From contig CP060294.1 of the NCBI GenBank assembly GCA_014302835.1, positions 4,489,067-4,553,066 of the forward strand: 64,000 bases of DNA, written 5' to 3'. Both the position numbers and the translations under genes were made by a program. The first letter of the stretch is position 1. Each line of letters opens with the position of its first letter. This document shows positions 26,771 through 35,079 of the stretch, one piece after another. The notes beneath the pieces were generated by a model. The model searched no databases and had not been told where the DNA came from. It worked only from the letters and a program-made list of their open reading frames with translations. Origin of the DNA: Pedobacter sp. PAMC26386 (GTDB lineage Bacteria > Bacteroidota > Bacteroidia > Sphingobacteriales > Sphingobacteriaceae).

Positions 26771-28186
26771 ATGAAACTGAATAAATATATATACCTTTTG
26801 TCTCTACCACTGGTATTATCAGCTTGCAAGATTGGGAAGAACTATGTCAGGCCACAAACTGCCTTGCCAGCGCAATTCAATACCAGAACAGCTACTGCTG
26901 TTTCCGGGCCAAGCATTGCCAATATTGCCTATAAGGATTTTTTCACAGAACCGACCTTAAGGCAATTGATTGACAGTGCGGTGTTACGGAATTTTGATCT
27001 GGCTATTGCAATTAAAAATATAGAAAGTGCCAGACAAAGTCTCAAACTTGCAAATGCAAGTCTGTTACCAGCATTGAATTTGCAAGTGAATGCATCGAAC
27101 AACAGGTCTTCAGACAACAGCTTAAATGGAATGAGTGCTTCAATGTTTACTGGAGTAAACCATATAGAGGATTATAATGCAAACTTAGGACTTTCCTGGG
27201 AAGCAGATATCTGGGGAAAAATCAGAAGACAAAAAGAAGCGGCTCTGGATACTTACCTGCAAACCGAAGCTGCCGCAAGGGCTGTTCAGACACAGGTTGT
27301 AGCGAATGTAGCACAAGGTTTTTTCAATCTTCTGATGCTGGATGCCCAGCTGGAAATAGCTAAACATAATGTCCTGCTCAATGATAGCACTCTAATCGTT
27401 ATCCGTTTACAAAAAGAAGCAGGTCAGGTGAATAGTCTGGCTGTCCAGCAGGCAGAAGCTCAAAAGCTGTCCGCAGCTCTACTTGTTCCTCAATTAGAAC
27501 AAGTGATTGCAATACAGGAAAATGCTTTAAGAACACTCGCTGGAGCTTTCCCTTCGGCAATTGAAAGGAAAGTAAGCCTAAAATCTTTTTCTGTTCCTGA
27601 ACATATAACAACTGGTATACCTGCAGACATACTGGCTATCAGACCAGATGTAAAGGCATCAGAAATGGCTGTAATGGCTGCAAATGCTACAATGGGAGCT
27701 GCCCAGGCGAATATGTACCCTTCATTAAACATCACCGCAAGTGGCGGTGTTAATGCTTTCAAAGCCAACAAATGGTTTGATATTCCCGGCTCCTTATTTG
27801 GGACGGTAGCCGGTGGTTTAACACAGCCGATATTTCAACGCCGCCAGTTAAAGACACAGTTTGAACTGGCAAAAATAGACAAAGACAAGTCTGTTATCGA
27901 ATTTAAGCGATCCGTTATTAATGCGGTTACCGAAGTTACTGATGCACTGATCAAGTTCGACAAACTAAAAAAGCAACGTGAATTAGAAGAATCCAGGGTA
28001 AATACTTTAAAACAGGCGATCAAAAATGCGGATATGCTATTCAAAAATGGAATGGCAAACTACCTGGAGGTGATTACTGCACAAAGTAACGTTTTACAGA
28101 GTGAATTGAACCTCATGGATATAGAACGTCAACAGCTCAGCGCAATGGTAGATCTTTACCGTTCATTGGGAGGAGGATGGAATTAG
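26771..28186 (+). CDS. TolC/OprM-like outer-membrane efflux channel, lipoprotein
   Basis: 471 residues of the NodT/OEP family. Start ATG at 26771 gives a lipoprotein signal (MKLNKYIYLLSLPLVLSACK, Cys19), preferred over an upstream in-frame ATG inside the pump gene. Two OEP repeats are visible. Motifs: NFDLAIAIKNIESARQSLKLA near 80-100, LSWEADIWGKIRRQKEA near 148, and DILAIRPDVKASEM near 297. It completes the tripartite pump; the 22-bp gap after the permease supports cotranscription. Confidence 0.94.
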   Translation: MKLNKYIYLLSLPLVLSACKIGKNYVRPQTALPAQFNTRTATAVSGPSIANIAYKDFFTEPTLRQLIDSAVLRNFDLAIAIKNIESARQSLKLANASLLPALNLQVNASNNRSSDNSLNGMSASMFTGVNHIEDYNANLGLSWEADIWGKIRRQKEAALDTYLQTEAAARAVQTQVVANVAQGFFNLLMLDAQLEIAKHNVLLNDSTLIVIRLQKEAGQVNSLAVQQAEAQKLSAALLVPQLEQVIAIQENALRTLAGAFPSAIERKVSLKSFSVPEHITTGIPADILAIRPDVKASEMAVMAANATMGAAQANMYPSLNITASGGVNAFKANKWFDIPGSLFGTVAGGLTQPIFQRRQLKTQFELAKIDKDKSVIEFKRSVINAVTEVTDALIKFDKLKKQRELEESRVNTLKQAIKNADMLFKNGMANYLEVITAQSNVLQSELNLMDIERQQLSAMVDLYRSLGGGWN

Positions 28187-28293
28187 TTATATAAAAACCA
28201 GAATTGTTTTAGATATTTGCGGAATAAATATCGCTAAAAGCCTTTTTTAACGATCGCTCTTTCCTATTTACCTACATTATCTAAAACAATCTC

Positions 28294-29139
28294 ATGGCAA
28301 CGCCGGCAACAAAAGAACATGCAAAAAATATCGCACTGATAATTTTAGGTACCCTTATTTTTGCCTCGGGTATCAATTTCTTTGCTATTCCTAATAAATT
28401 GTCCGAAGGAGGTGTGATCGGATTGACTATTGTAGCCTATTATTATTTCAATTGGTCACCAGGTATTTTAAACCTGATCCTGAATGCCATTCTAATGGCT
28501 ATCGGATATAAATTACTAGACAAACGCACCATCATCTATACCCTGTTTGGTATATTTTTCTCTTCGCTCTTCCTTTTTCTTACAGAAAACACACATGCTC
28601 CTTTAACTTCTGATCCTTTACTTGCTGCCATATTCGCTGGTTTATTTGTTGGCGGAGGTATAGGGTTGGTTTTTCTCTCCGGGGGTACTACTGGTGGCTC
28701 TGCAATTATTGCCCGTCTTTTTCAAAAGCTATGGGGATGGAAATTAGGTACTGCAATGCTAATCGTTGACATTGTAGTAATCGGCCTGTCTACTTTTATT
28801 ATCGGTCCAGAAAAGACAATGTATACACTAGTTGCCGTTTATATTGGTGCCCGAGTGGTAGATTTTATCGTTGAAGGCTTTAACACTAAAAAAGCTGTCA
28901 CCATTATTTCTAATCAATCAACCACCATTGCCGAAAAAATAACAATGGGGATGGTAAGGGGCGCGACAGTACTCCATGGCCATGGTGCGTTTACTAAAGA
29001 CCGCAAAGAAGTCATTTATGTCGTGATCAGTAAACCTGAACTGATAGAGCTTAAAAATATGGTACATGAAACAGACCCGGATGCCTTTGTTGTAATTCAT
29101 GATGTACATGATGTTTTTGGTAAAGGATTTACCATTTAA
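28294..29139 (+). CDS. YitT-family membrane protein (DUF161 + DUF2179)
   Basis: 281 residues. The N-terminal 200 contain about six hydrophobic helices with glycine-rich turns (FVGGGIGLVFLSGGTTGGSAIIARLF, about 113-138). The C-terminal domain (about 205-281) has GATVLHGHGAFTKDRKEVIYVVI and DPDAFVVIHDVHDVFGKGF, the DUF2179 domain. Homologues are widespread inner-membrane proteins without an agreed substrate, so no function is asserted. It is monocistronic by spacing. Confidence 0.88.
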   Translation: MATPATKEHAKNIALIILGTLIFASGINFFAIPNKLSEGGVIGLTIVAYYYFNWSPGILNLILNAILMAIGYKLLDKRTIIYTLFGIFFSSLFLFLTENTHAPLTSDPLLAAIFAGLFVGGGIGLVFLSGGTTGGSAIIARLFQKLWGWKLGTAMLIVDIVVIGLSTFIIGPEKTMYTLVAVYIGARVVDFIVEGFNTKKAVTIISNQSTTIAEKITMGMVRGATVLHGHGAFTKDRKEVIYVVISKPELIELKNMVHETDPDAFVVIHDVHDVFGKGFTI

Positions 29140-29649
29140 ATCTATCCCTTGCTCCATCTTAACTCTTCTGCTCTGGCCTAACTCGGGCCTCTCCTTAATC
29201 TGTTAAAATTTTTCCGCACAGTTACACTTTGGAGGGAATGTGTTATTGCGAACAAAAAAACAGAAGTATAGAAATAAAAATTCTTTTCCTATTGATCTTA
29301 ACTAACGGGCTTTTAAAATACAATTATTTCTCAAGAGGAACACATCTGTAATAAAAAATAAAAACAAGATGTAAAATAAAAACATCCAGCATCACAACAC
29401 AATATATGTCATTTATAATCAAATATTTACCTAAATATTAATTATGAAACTTGAAAAGAATAATTTTCAATATTATCATATTTATAATTACATAAAGAAA
29501 TTAATAGTCTATTATATCAAATATGTAAAATAATAAGTCGATTTATTGTTAAATAACATAAATTTTAAATGTTTTATTTTAATCTTAAAAAGAATTATAT
29601 TTAAAATTTCGTATCAAATATCTGATATACAACATTCTAACCAAAACCT
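29140..29649. other. AT-rich 510-bp intergenic region
   Basis: No convincing ORF. After about 29330 the DNA becomes extremely AT-rich with many TATAATTA-like runs and no TTTG/TAnnTTTG pair I can fix. It is probably the promoter and leader region of the cysteine-rich lipoprotein gene that follows; such AT-richness is often bound by nucleoid proteins. Confidence 0.4.
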
Positions 29650-30204
29650 ATGAAAAATTTAACAATTTCTAGATTGTTAAGGGCTAAGACTGCCCTTTTC
29701 ATCCTGGCGGGCATGATGATGCTTGCTTCCTGTAAAAAAGACAGCGAAGTTCAAAGTCCGGAATCACCAGACGCTTCCACAAAAAATGTGAACGCTGCTC
29801 CCGATGTGTGGCGTAAAGCTAACCTCACTAATTTCGAGTCCTACCCGGCCCCCGGCAGTGAAGAATGCAGCCCGGATGGCTACAATGGCTGCCTATGGGC
29901 CGGTCAGTTTGCCTTTTTAAATGGCGTTCAGCCTTTAAGCTGGGTAAAATCACATGATATCGCTTCTATTCACTCCAAAGATGCTGGTAAGTATAAATTA
30001 AAAACGCTGAGAATAAGACAAGGAGCCAAGCAACTTGACGTCAAAGTTTATGACGAATGTGCTGATTCTGATTGCCACGGATGCTGTACTATAAACGCCA
30101 ATGAAAACGGGATTGGATTTTTAATTGACATTGAAAAATTCACTATGCAGCGCTTCGGAACAGGCGACGGCGTTGTAGAATGGAAATGTCTTGACTGCGG
30201 TTAA
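29650..30204 (+). CDS. Cysteine-rich surface/periplasmic lipoprotein
   Basis: 184 residues. The signal peptide ends AGMMMLASCKK with the lipobox Cys at 28. The mature part holds at least eight further cysteines: EECSPDGYNGCLW, then the dense block YDECADSDCHGCCTINA (about 136-152), and a terminal WKCLDCG. The strand-rich LKTLRIRQGAKQLDVKVYDE before the Cys block resembles barwin/RlpA-like double-psi barrels stabilised by disulfides, but this is only a resemblance. It has its own terminator and a long AT-rich upstream region, so it is likely a separately regulated, abundant envelope or secreted protein. Confidence 0.68.
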   Translation: MKNLTISRLLRAKTALFILAGMMMLASCKKDSEVQSPESPDASTKNVNAAPDVWRKANLTNFESYPAPGSEECSPDGYNGCLWAGQFAFLNGVQPLSWVKSHDIASIHSKDAGKYKLKTLRIRQGAKQLDVKVYDECADSDCHGCCTINANENGIGFLIDIEKFTMQRFGTGDGVVEWKCLDCG

Positions 30205-30267
30205 TCAAAAATTAAAGACATTACTATAAACTCTTTATTTAAAGGAGGAAGCTTTTAAAAGCTCAGA

Positions 30268-30303
30268 AAAATGGCCTTTCTAAATTAGAAAGGCCATTTT
30301 TTT
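30268..30303 (+). terminator. Rho-independent terminator after the cysteine-rich lipoprotein gene
   Basis: AATGGCCTTTCTAA and TTAGAAAGGCCATT pair perfectly around a short loop, followed by seven T. It lies 64 bases after the stop. Confidence 0.88.
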
Positions 30304-30386
30304 GTTAGAAATTAATCCATCATCTAATCTTTCTTATCGCACTAAGTTTTCTTATCTTTCCAACAATAATTGCTCAAATAGAACGC

Positions 30387-30701
30387 ATGAAAAAATTGGT
30401 ACTCTCCATCCTAGTCTTGTCGCTAATGGCATGTAAGGAAGAAAATGACGACAAAGTTAAAGTGGTAGATAAGGATGGTTCGGTAGAAACTAAAGTGCAC
30501 ATCACCCATCTAACCGATTCACTTGATGTAATGAAAACTGAAAACATATTCTGGGTTAAAAACAAGGATGTTAAAAGAGTGGTCAGGCTGGACACCATAC
30601 CAGCGCTGGGTGTTTCAGATGAACAAGGAGAGAACAGTTCTGGTCAGGACTCTACTGTAAAGATCAAGAAGAACTATCAGATCTTTATTACCGTAAATTA
30701 A
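30387..30701 (+). CDS. Small lipoprotein of a YgiB/YgiC-like operon
   Basis: 104 residues with a lipoprotein signal (MKKLVLSILVLSLMACKEE, Cys16) and a hydrophilic, lysine- and aspartate-rich mature domain without recognised motif (KVVDKDGSVETKVHITHL). One base separates its stop from the next gene, which itself overlaps the glutathionylspermidine-synthase-like gene, so the three form one transcript. The function is probably tied to the enzyme at the end of the operon. Confidence 0.7.
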   Translation: MKKLVLSILVLSLMACKEENDDKVKVVDKDGSVETKVHITHLTDSLDVMKTENIFWVKNKDVKRVVRLDTIPALGVSDEQGENSSGQDSTVKIKKNYQIFITVN

Positions 30702-30702
30702 C

Positions 30703-31032
30703 ATGAAGAAATCAAAAGTTGTAACCCTTGTACTTATTACCGCAGCTCTGGCTTCCTGCAGTAAGCCAGAACCGAGCTGGGATTCCAATGAAGTATACAT
30801 GCGTTCTGATACTACAGCGAATTACACACATACCCAGGGTATGCATATCTCACCGTTTCTATGGTATTACGCATTCAGACCATACGGCATGTATTATGGT
30901 GGCAGATATCATCATTCAGGCTATTATTCTTCTTCACTTTCTGAACGGTCAAACATTGGCAGATCAGCAATGAAAGGGGCAGCAATAAGAGGCGGATTTG
31001 GAGGTTCACATTCATTCTCCGTTTCTTCCTGA
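30703..31032 (+). CDS. Small tyrosine/glycine-rich lipoprotein (YgiB-like position)
   Basis: 109 residues. Lipobox signal MKKSKVVTLVLITAALASCS with Cys19; the mature part is rich in Tyr, His, Ser and Gly (FLWYYAFRPYGMYYGGRYHH) and ends in a GGFGGSHSFSVSS tail. E. coli YgiB/UPF0441 is likewise a small lipoprotein next to the GspS-like YgiC; the positional parallel is clear, sequence homology is not proven. The stop TGA overlaps the next ATG (TGATG). Confidence 0.7.
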   Translation: MKKSKVVTLVLITAALASCSKPEPSWDSNEVYMRSDTTANYTHTQGMHISPFLWYYAFRPYGMYYGGRYHHSGYYSSSLSERSNIGRSAMKGAAIRGGFGGSHSFSVSS

Positions 31033-32165
31033 TGCAAAGACATACGATTACACCCAGAAATAACTGGCAGGCTGCAGTAGAAAAACTTGGTTTTGGCTTT
31101 CATACTACTGATGTTCCTTACTGGGATGAAAAAGCTTATTATGAATTCTCACTTTCAGAAATCACAAAGATTGAAAGTGCTACAGCTGAGCTATGGGGTA
31201 TGTGTCTGGAAGCCGTACAGTACGTGATAGACCATAAACTATATCACCAATTTGCTATTCCAGAAAAAGCAATAGCACTGATAGAGAAAAGCTGGAATGA
31301 CGATGTGCCTGCTATTTATGGCCGTTTTGATTTTGGTTTTGACGGAAATAATCTCAAATTATTTGAATTTAATGCGGATACACCAACCTCCTTATTTGAA
31401 GCAGGTATTGTACAGTGGTTCTGGTTGCAGGATTTTGCCTCACACAAAGATCAGTTCAACGCTGTTCACGAACGATTGATTGATTATTGGAAATACCTAA
31501 AGCCTTACCTACACGCAGGTATACTACATTTTACCTGCGTTAAACAATCTCTGGAAGATCTCACTACCGTAGAATATATGAGAGACTGTGCCATACAGGC
31601 AGGAATATCAACAAAACTCATTTTCATTGATGACATTGGATGGAATCAGGAAGAATGTGAATTTATAGACTTAGAAGATCAGGAAATCAAGAACATCTTT
31701 AAGCTTTACCCCTGGGAATGGATGGTCAATGAGCCTTTCTTTGATCAGTTACTGTTAAACCCACAAGTTTACTGGATAGAGCCGGCATGGAAAATGATCC
31801 TCTCCAATAAAGCAATACTACCCATCTTATGGAAATTATATCCTAACTGTCCATATATCCTGGAGTGCTATTTTGAAGAAGAAAACAGTTTAAAGGACTA
31901 TGTGAAAAAGCCAATCTATTCCAGAGAAGGAGCAAATATCAGCATTGTTAAAAACGGGCAGATATTGGAAGAAACCAGGGGTATATACGGCATGGAGGGA
32001 CATATCTGTCAACAAATTTTTAACATACCAAAGTTCGAAAATAAAATCCCCGTGATAGGTTCATGGATTATTGGACAGCAACCTTCAGGCATAGGTGTTC
32101 GCGAGGATGATAGTTTAATCACTGGAAACACCTCATGCTTTATTCCACACCTGATCAACAATTAA
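31032..32165 (+). CDS. Glutathionylspermidine-synthase-like ATP-grasp ligase (YgiC/YjfC type)
   Basis: 377 residues matching the synthetase half only of glutathionylspermidine synthase (no amidase domain). Seen: GRFDFGFDGNNLKLFEFNAD (about 97-116), with the conserved acidic metal ligands, and TPTSLFEAGIVQWFW. A central PLxKPEPAWK-like INPEPAWKMI equivalent (WIEPAWKMILSNKAILPILW, about 249-268) and C-terminal VKKPIYSREGANISI (about 295-309) complete the ATP-grasp. By family it joins an amine to a peptide or glutathione-like carboxylate with ATP. Bacteroidota mostly lack glutathione, so the true substrate is probably another peptide, perhaps the C-terminus of the partner lipoprotein (inference). 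Confidence 0.85.
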   Translation: MQRHTITPRNNWQAAVEKLGFGFHTTDVPYWDEKAYYEFSLSEITKIESATAELWGMCLEAVQYVIDHKLYHQFAIPEKAIALIEKSWNDDVPAIYGRFDFGFDGNNLKLFEFNADTPTSLFEAGIVQWFWLQDFASHKDQFNAVHERLIDYWKYLKPYLHAGILHFTCVKQSLEDLTTVEYMRDCAIQAGISTKLIFIDDIGWNQEECEFIDLEDQEIKNIFKLYPWEWMVNEPFFDQLLLNPQVYWIEPAWKMILSNKAILPILWKLYPNCPYILECYFEEENSLKDYVKKPIYSREGANISIVKNGQILEETRGIYGMEGHICQQIFNIPKFENKIPVIGSWIIGQQPSGIGVREDDSLITGNTSCFIPHLINN

Positions 32166-32227
32166 CCCGCCTTTTTTGAAGGTTAATAATTATTTTTATT
32201 ACTCCTCTTAACTAACATAGCATAATT

Positions 32228-34039
32228 ATGAAAAGGAACTCTTCTATTTTTATTTTAATTTATTGATATCACTGCATTGCCAAACTCTCCTGGCCCAGTC
32301 AGATAGCAACACGAAAGCACAGATACAAAAAGCTGAATCGGGGTTAATTCCTCCGGTGCGTTTTCAAGGGGACTCTACCTGGACTATCGAAGAACGTATG
32401 AAGTATTATGGCGTTCCGGGGGTAAGTATTGCTGTAATAAAGAATTCAAAAATTGTATGGACAAAAAGTTACGGGGTAACTGATCGGGAGACAAGGCAAC
32501 CTGTGACTAACCAAACACTCTTTCAGGCCGCCTCTATCAGTAAGCCAGTGAGCGCCTATGCCGCACTTAAAGAAGTGGAATGTGGAAAAATCAATATTGA
32601 TGAAGATGTAAACCGATATCTTAAATCATGGAAAATTCCAGAAAATGAATTCACTACAAAAAAGAAAGTTTCTTTAAAGAACCTCCTTAGTCATAGTGCC
32701 GGCATCACTGTGGGTGGCTTCGCAGGCTACTCAATTTCTGACCAGATCCCAACACTGGTGCAAGTATTAAACGGAAAGACACCAGCTAATTCCGGGCCTA
32801 TCCTGGTAGATAAGGAGCCAGGGGGCACATTCCGTTATTCAGGTGGAGGATATTGCATTGTACAACAAATATTGATTGACCTGGAAGGCAAACCATACCC
32901 ACAAATCATGGAGGAACTAGTATTAAAGCCTCTCGGCATGAAAAACAGCACTTACAACCAACCTCTGCCAGCGGACAGAATAAAATGGGCGGCGGCAGGC
33001 TATTTACCGGATGGCAAACAGACCCCAGGTAAAAGACATATCTATCCTGAAATGGCTCCCGCCGGTCTTTGGACCACCGCAGAAGATCTGGCCAGGTTCA
33101 CCACAGATTTACAATTAACCATTAAAGGGCAAAGTAAAAAGGTTTTATCACAAGATATAGCGCTCAAAATGGTAAGTCCATTTATAGAATCTTATGAAGG
33201 CCTCGGTATTTTCCTTGAAAAGAAAAACCAGGACACTTACTTTTCCCATGGTGGATGGAATGAGGGTTTTTCCAGTCGTATAGTGGCACATAGAGATAAA
33301 GGGGTTGGGATCGTTATACTTACAAATGCAAATCAACCCACTTTTATTGCTGAACTGGTTAGAGCTGTTGCTGTTGCCTATGAATGGCCGGATTATGTAC
33401 TGCCTGTTTACAAGAAGGATCAAATCACTACAGCAGACGTAGAAAAGGACAGCGGCCGTTACAAAACAGAAAAATATGGAGTAACAAAAATATACGCTGA
33501 CGGAAAAAAATTGCTCCTGCAAAAAAACCTGGACGAGCCTGAAGAATTATTTAAAGTTGCAGAAAACACCTATGCAATGCGCAACTGGGAGCAAAAAATC
33601 AAGCTTGTATACAATCCATCTGACAAGGTAAAATACCTGGCCTCTATACTGGGCACAGATTCTATCAAATATGTAAACCCACAACTAAAGGATGAGGAAA
33701 AGGTCCCTTTTGAACTCATTGCAGATGGCCAGTTTGAAAAAGGTTTAAATACATACAAACTCGCGAAGAAAGAAGAACCTGAACACTTTGCAATTGAGCA
33801 ATCTTACATTAATCAAATGGGGGTATAAGCTATTAAGAACCAAAGAGATCAAAAAAGCAATTGATCTGTTCAAAGTGAATACAATACTTTATCCTAAAAA
33901 TAGTGACGTATATGATAGCCTGGGTGAGGCATATCTGGCTAACGGGGATAAGAAGCTAGCTAAGGAGAATTATTTGTTGTCTTTAAAACTTAACCCAAAT
34001 AATACAAACGCAGCTAAAATTATTAAAACTATAGACTAA
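32228..34039 (+). pseudogene. Serine hydrolase (class C beta-lactamase fold) with TPR tail, broken by two frameshifts
   Basis: The main open frame (32263-33828) encodes a penicillin-binding/class C hydrolase: SISKP with nucleophile S91 and K94, FRYSGGGY as the tyrosine motif, and YFSHGGWNEGF as the third (HxG) motif. Its 5' end lacks a proper start. An ATG at 32228 begins a signal peptide (MKRNSSIFILI) in another frame that hits a stop at 32264; restoring one T in the T-rich stretch rejoins it to ISLHCQTLLAQ. At 33820 a run of five G makes the frame end at MGV; with four G it continues into the TPR-containing tail (to 34039), which has IDLFKVNTILYP and YLANGDKKLAKENYLLSL. Either a decayed gene or homopolymer sequencing errors. 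Confidence 0.85.
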
Positions 34040-34093
34040 AGAATTCCTGTGAACCCAATTTTATAATAGTTGGAATTTTTTCTTTGAAATATT

Positions 34094-34101
34094 TAACTTT
34101 G
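34094..34101 (+). promoter_or_regulatory. TAnnTTTG element at the AraC-gene start
   Basis: TAACTTTG matches the -7 consensus; TTG at 34070-34072 lies 21 bases upstream as a possible -33 box. The start ATG at 34105 would be at the 5' end of the mRNA, which favours it over the upstream TTG. Confidence 0.5.
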
Positions 34102-34104
34102 TAT

Positions 34105-34992
34105 ATGAGTTCATTATTGGAAACAGGCATCACAGACCAGTATCTGGAAAACATACAAACCGAACGGATACAATTCCGATTAGCAGAGACCTGCACAGCT
34201 AACTGCAGTCTCACTTCTTATAACCGCCGCGATTTTTACAAGATTACTTTAACCCTGGCCGGCAACAGCATATTGTATTACGCAGATAAAGCCATAGAAA
34301 TTAACGGCCCTGCATTGGTGTTTACCAACCCTATGATTCCATATTCATGGGAAGGTAATCATAGGGTGACGACAGGTCTTTTTTGCGTATTTACCAAAGG
34401 GTTTCTTCAGGAAAATGGACGCATGCATAGTTTAGAGGACTCAAATTTATTTAAGACAGGTGGTGACCCCATCTATTTTTTGGACGATCAGCAGACCAGC
34501 TACATTAGCAGCCTTTTCAACAGAATGAAGCTAGAACAGGAAAGTGAATATGTCTATAAATATGATCTCATCCGAAATTATCTGAGTCTTATTATTCACG
34601 AGGCGATTAAAATGCAACCCGCACTTGCCTTTTTCACCCCTCAAAAAGCATCTTCACGCATTGCAAAGCTATTTTTGGATCTGTTAGAAAAACAGTTTCC
34701 AGTAGATTCACAACAGCATACACTCACACTCAAAAAGGCGAATGATTACGCTAATCTGTTATCCATACACGTCAATCATCTAAACGCTGCAGTAAGCGAG
34801 GCAACAGGAAGGTCAACTACCTCCCATATCAACGATCGAATACTCTCTGAAGCAAAATCCCTGCTAATACATACAGACTGGAATGTAGCTGAAATATCCC
34901 GTAGCCTTGGTTTTGATTATGCATCTTATTTTAACAATTTTTTCAAAAAACATACTGGCCTTACTCCAATGTCTCTACGAAAAACTCTTTGA
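34105..34992 (+). CDS. AraC-family transcriptional regulator
   Basis: 295 residues if begun at the ATG at 34105 (an in-frame TTG at 34084 is possible). The N-terminal part (about 20-150) is a cupin-like effector domain (ITLTLAGNSILYYADK). The C-terminal about 100 residues form the double helix-turn-helix, with SIHVNHLNAAVSEATG in the first and VAEISRSLGFDYASYFNNFFKKHTG in the second, recognition-helix pattern intact. TAACTTTG (34094-34101) lies 3 bases before the ATG. It is 87 bp upstream of a zinc alcohol dehydrogenase gene, its probable target. Confidence 0.9.
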   Translation: MSSLLETGITDQYLENIQTERIQFRLAETCTANCSLTSYNRRDFYKITLTLAGNSILYYADKAIEINGPALVFTNPMIPYSWEGNHRVTTGLFCVFTKGFLQENGRMHSLEDSNLFKTGGDPIYFLDDQQTSYISSLFNRMKLEQESEYVYKYDLIRNYLSLIIHEAIKMQPALAFFTPQKASSRIAKLFLDLLEKQFPVDSQQHTLTLKKANDYANLLSIHVNHLNAAVSEATGRSTTSHINDRILSEAKSLLIHTDWNVAEISRSLGFDYASYFNNFFKKHTGLTPMSLRKTL

Positions 34993-35044
34993 AAAGTACA
35001 ATTATTGCTTTGAAACTTTTAGTCCTGGTTCAAATTTCACCTCA

Positions 35045-35052
35045 TACATTTG
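35045..35052 (+). promoter_or_regulatory. TAnnTTTG element upstream of the alcohol dehydrogenase gene
   Basis: TACATTTG lies 27 bases before the ATG at 35080, in the gap after the AraC gene. No convincing -33 box; the region between 35000 and 35045 is a candidate AraC operator. Confidence 0.4.
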
Positions 35053-35079
35053 TTCTATATAAAACATAAGATTTTAACC

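Noticed and set aside
32263..33828. Intact serine hydrolase starting at TTG 32263
   Set aside because: The signal peptide would lack its basic start and the TPR tail would be lost; the neighbouring frames complete both ends, so a frameshifted gene explains the sequence better.
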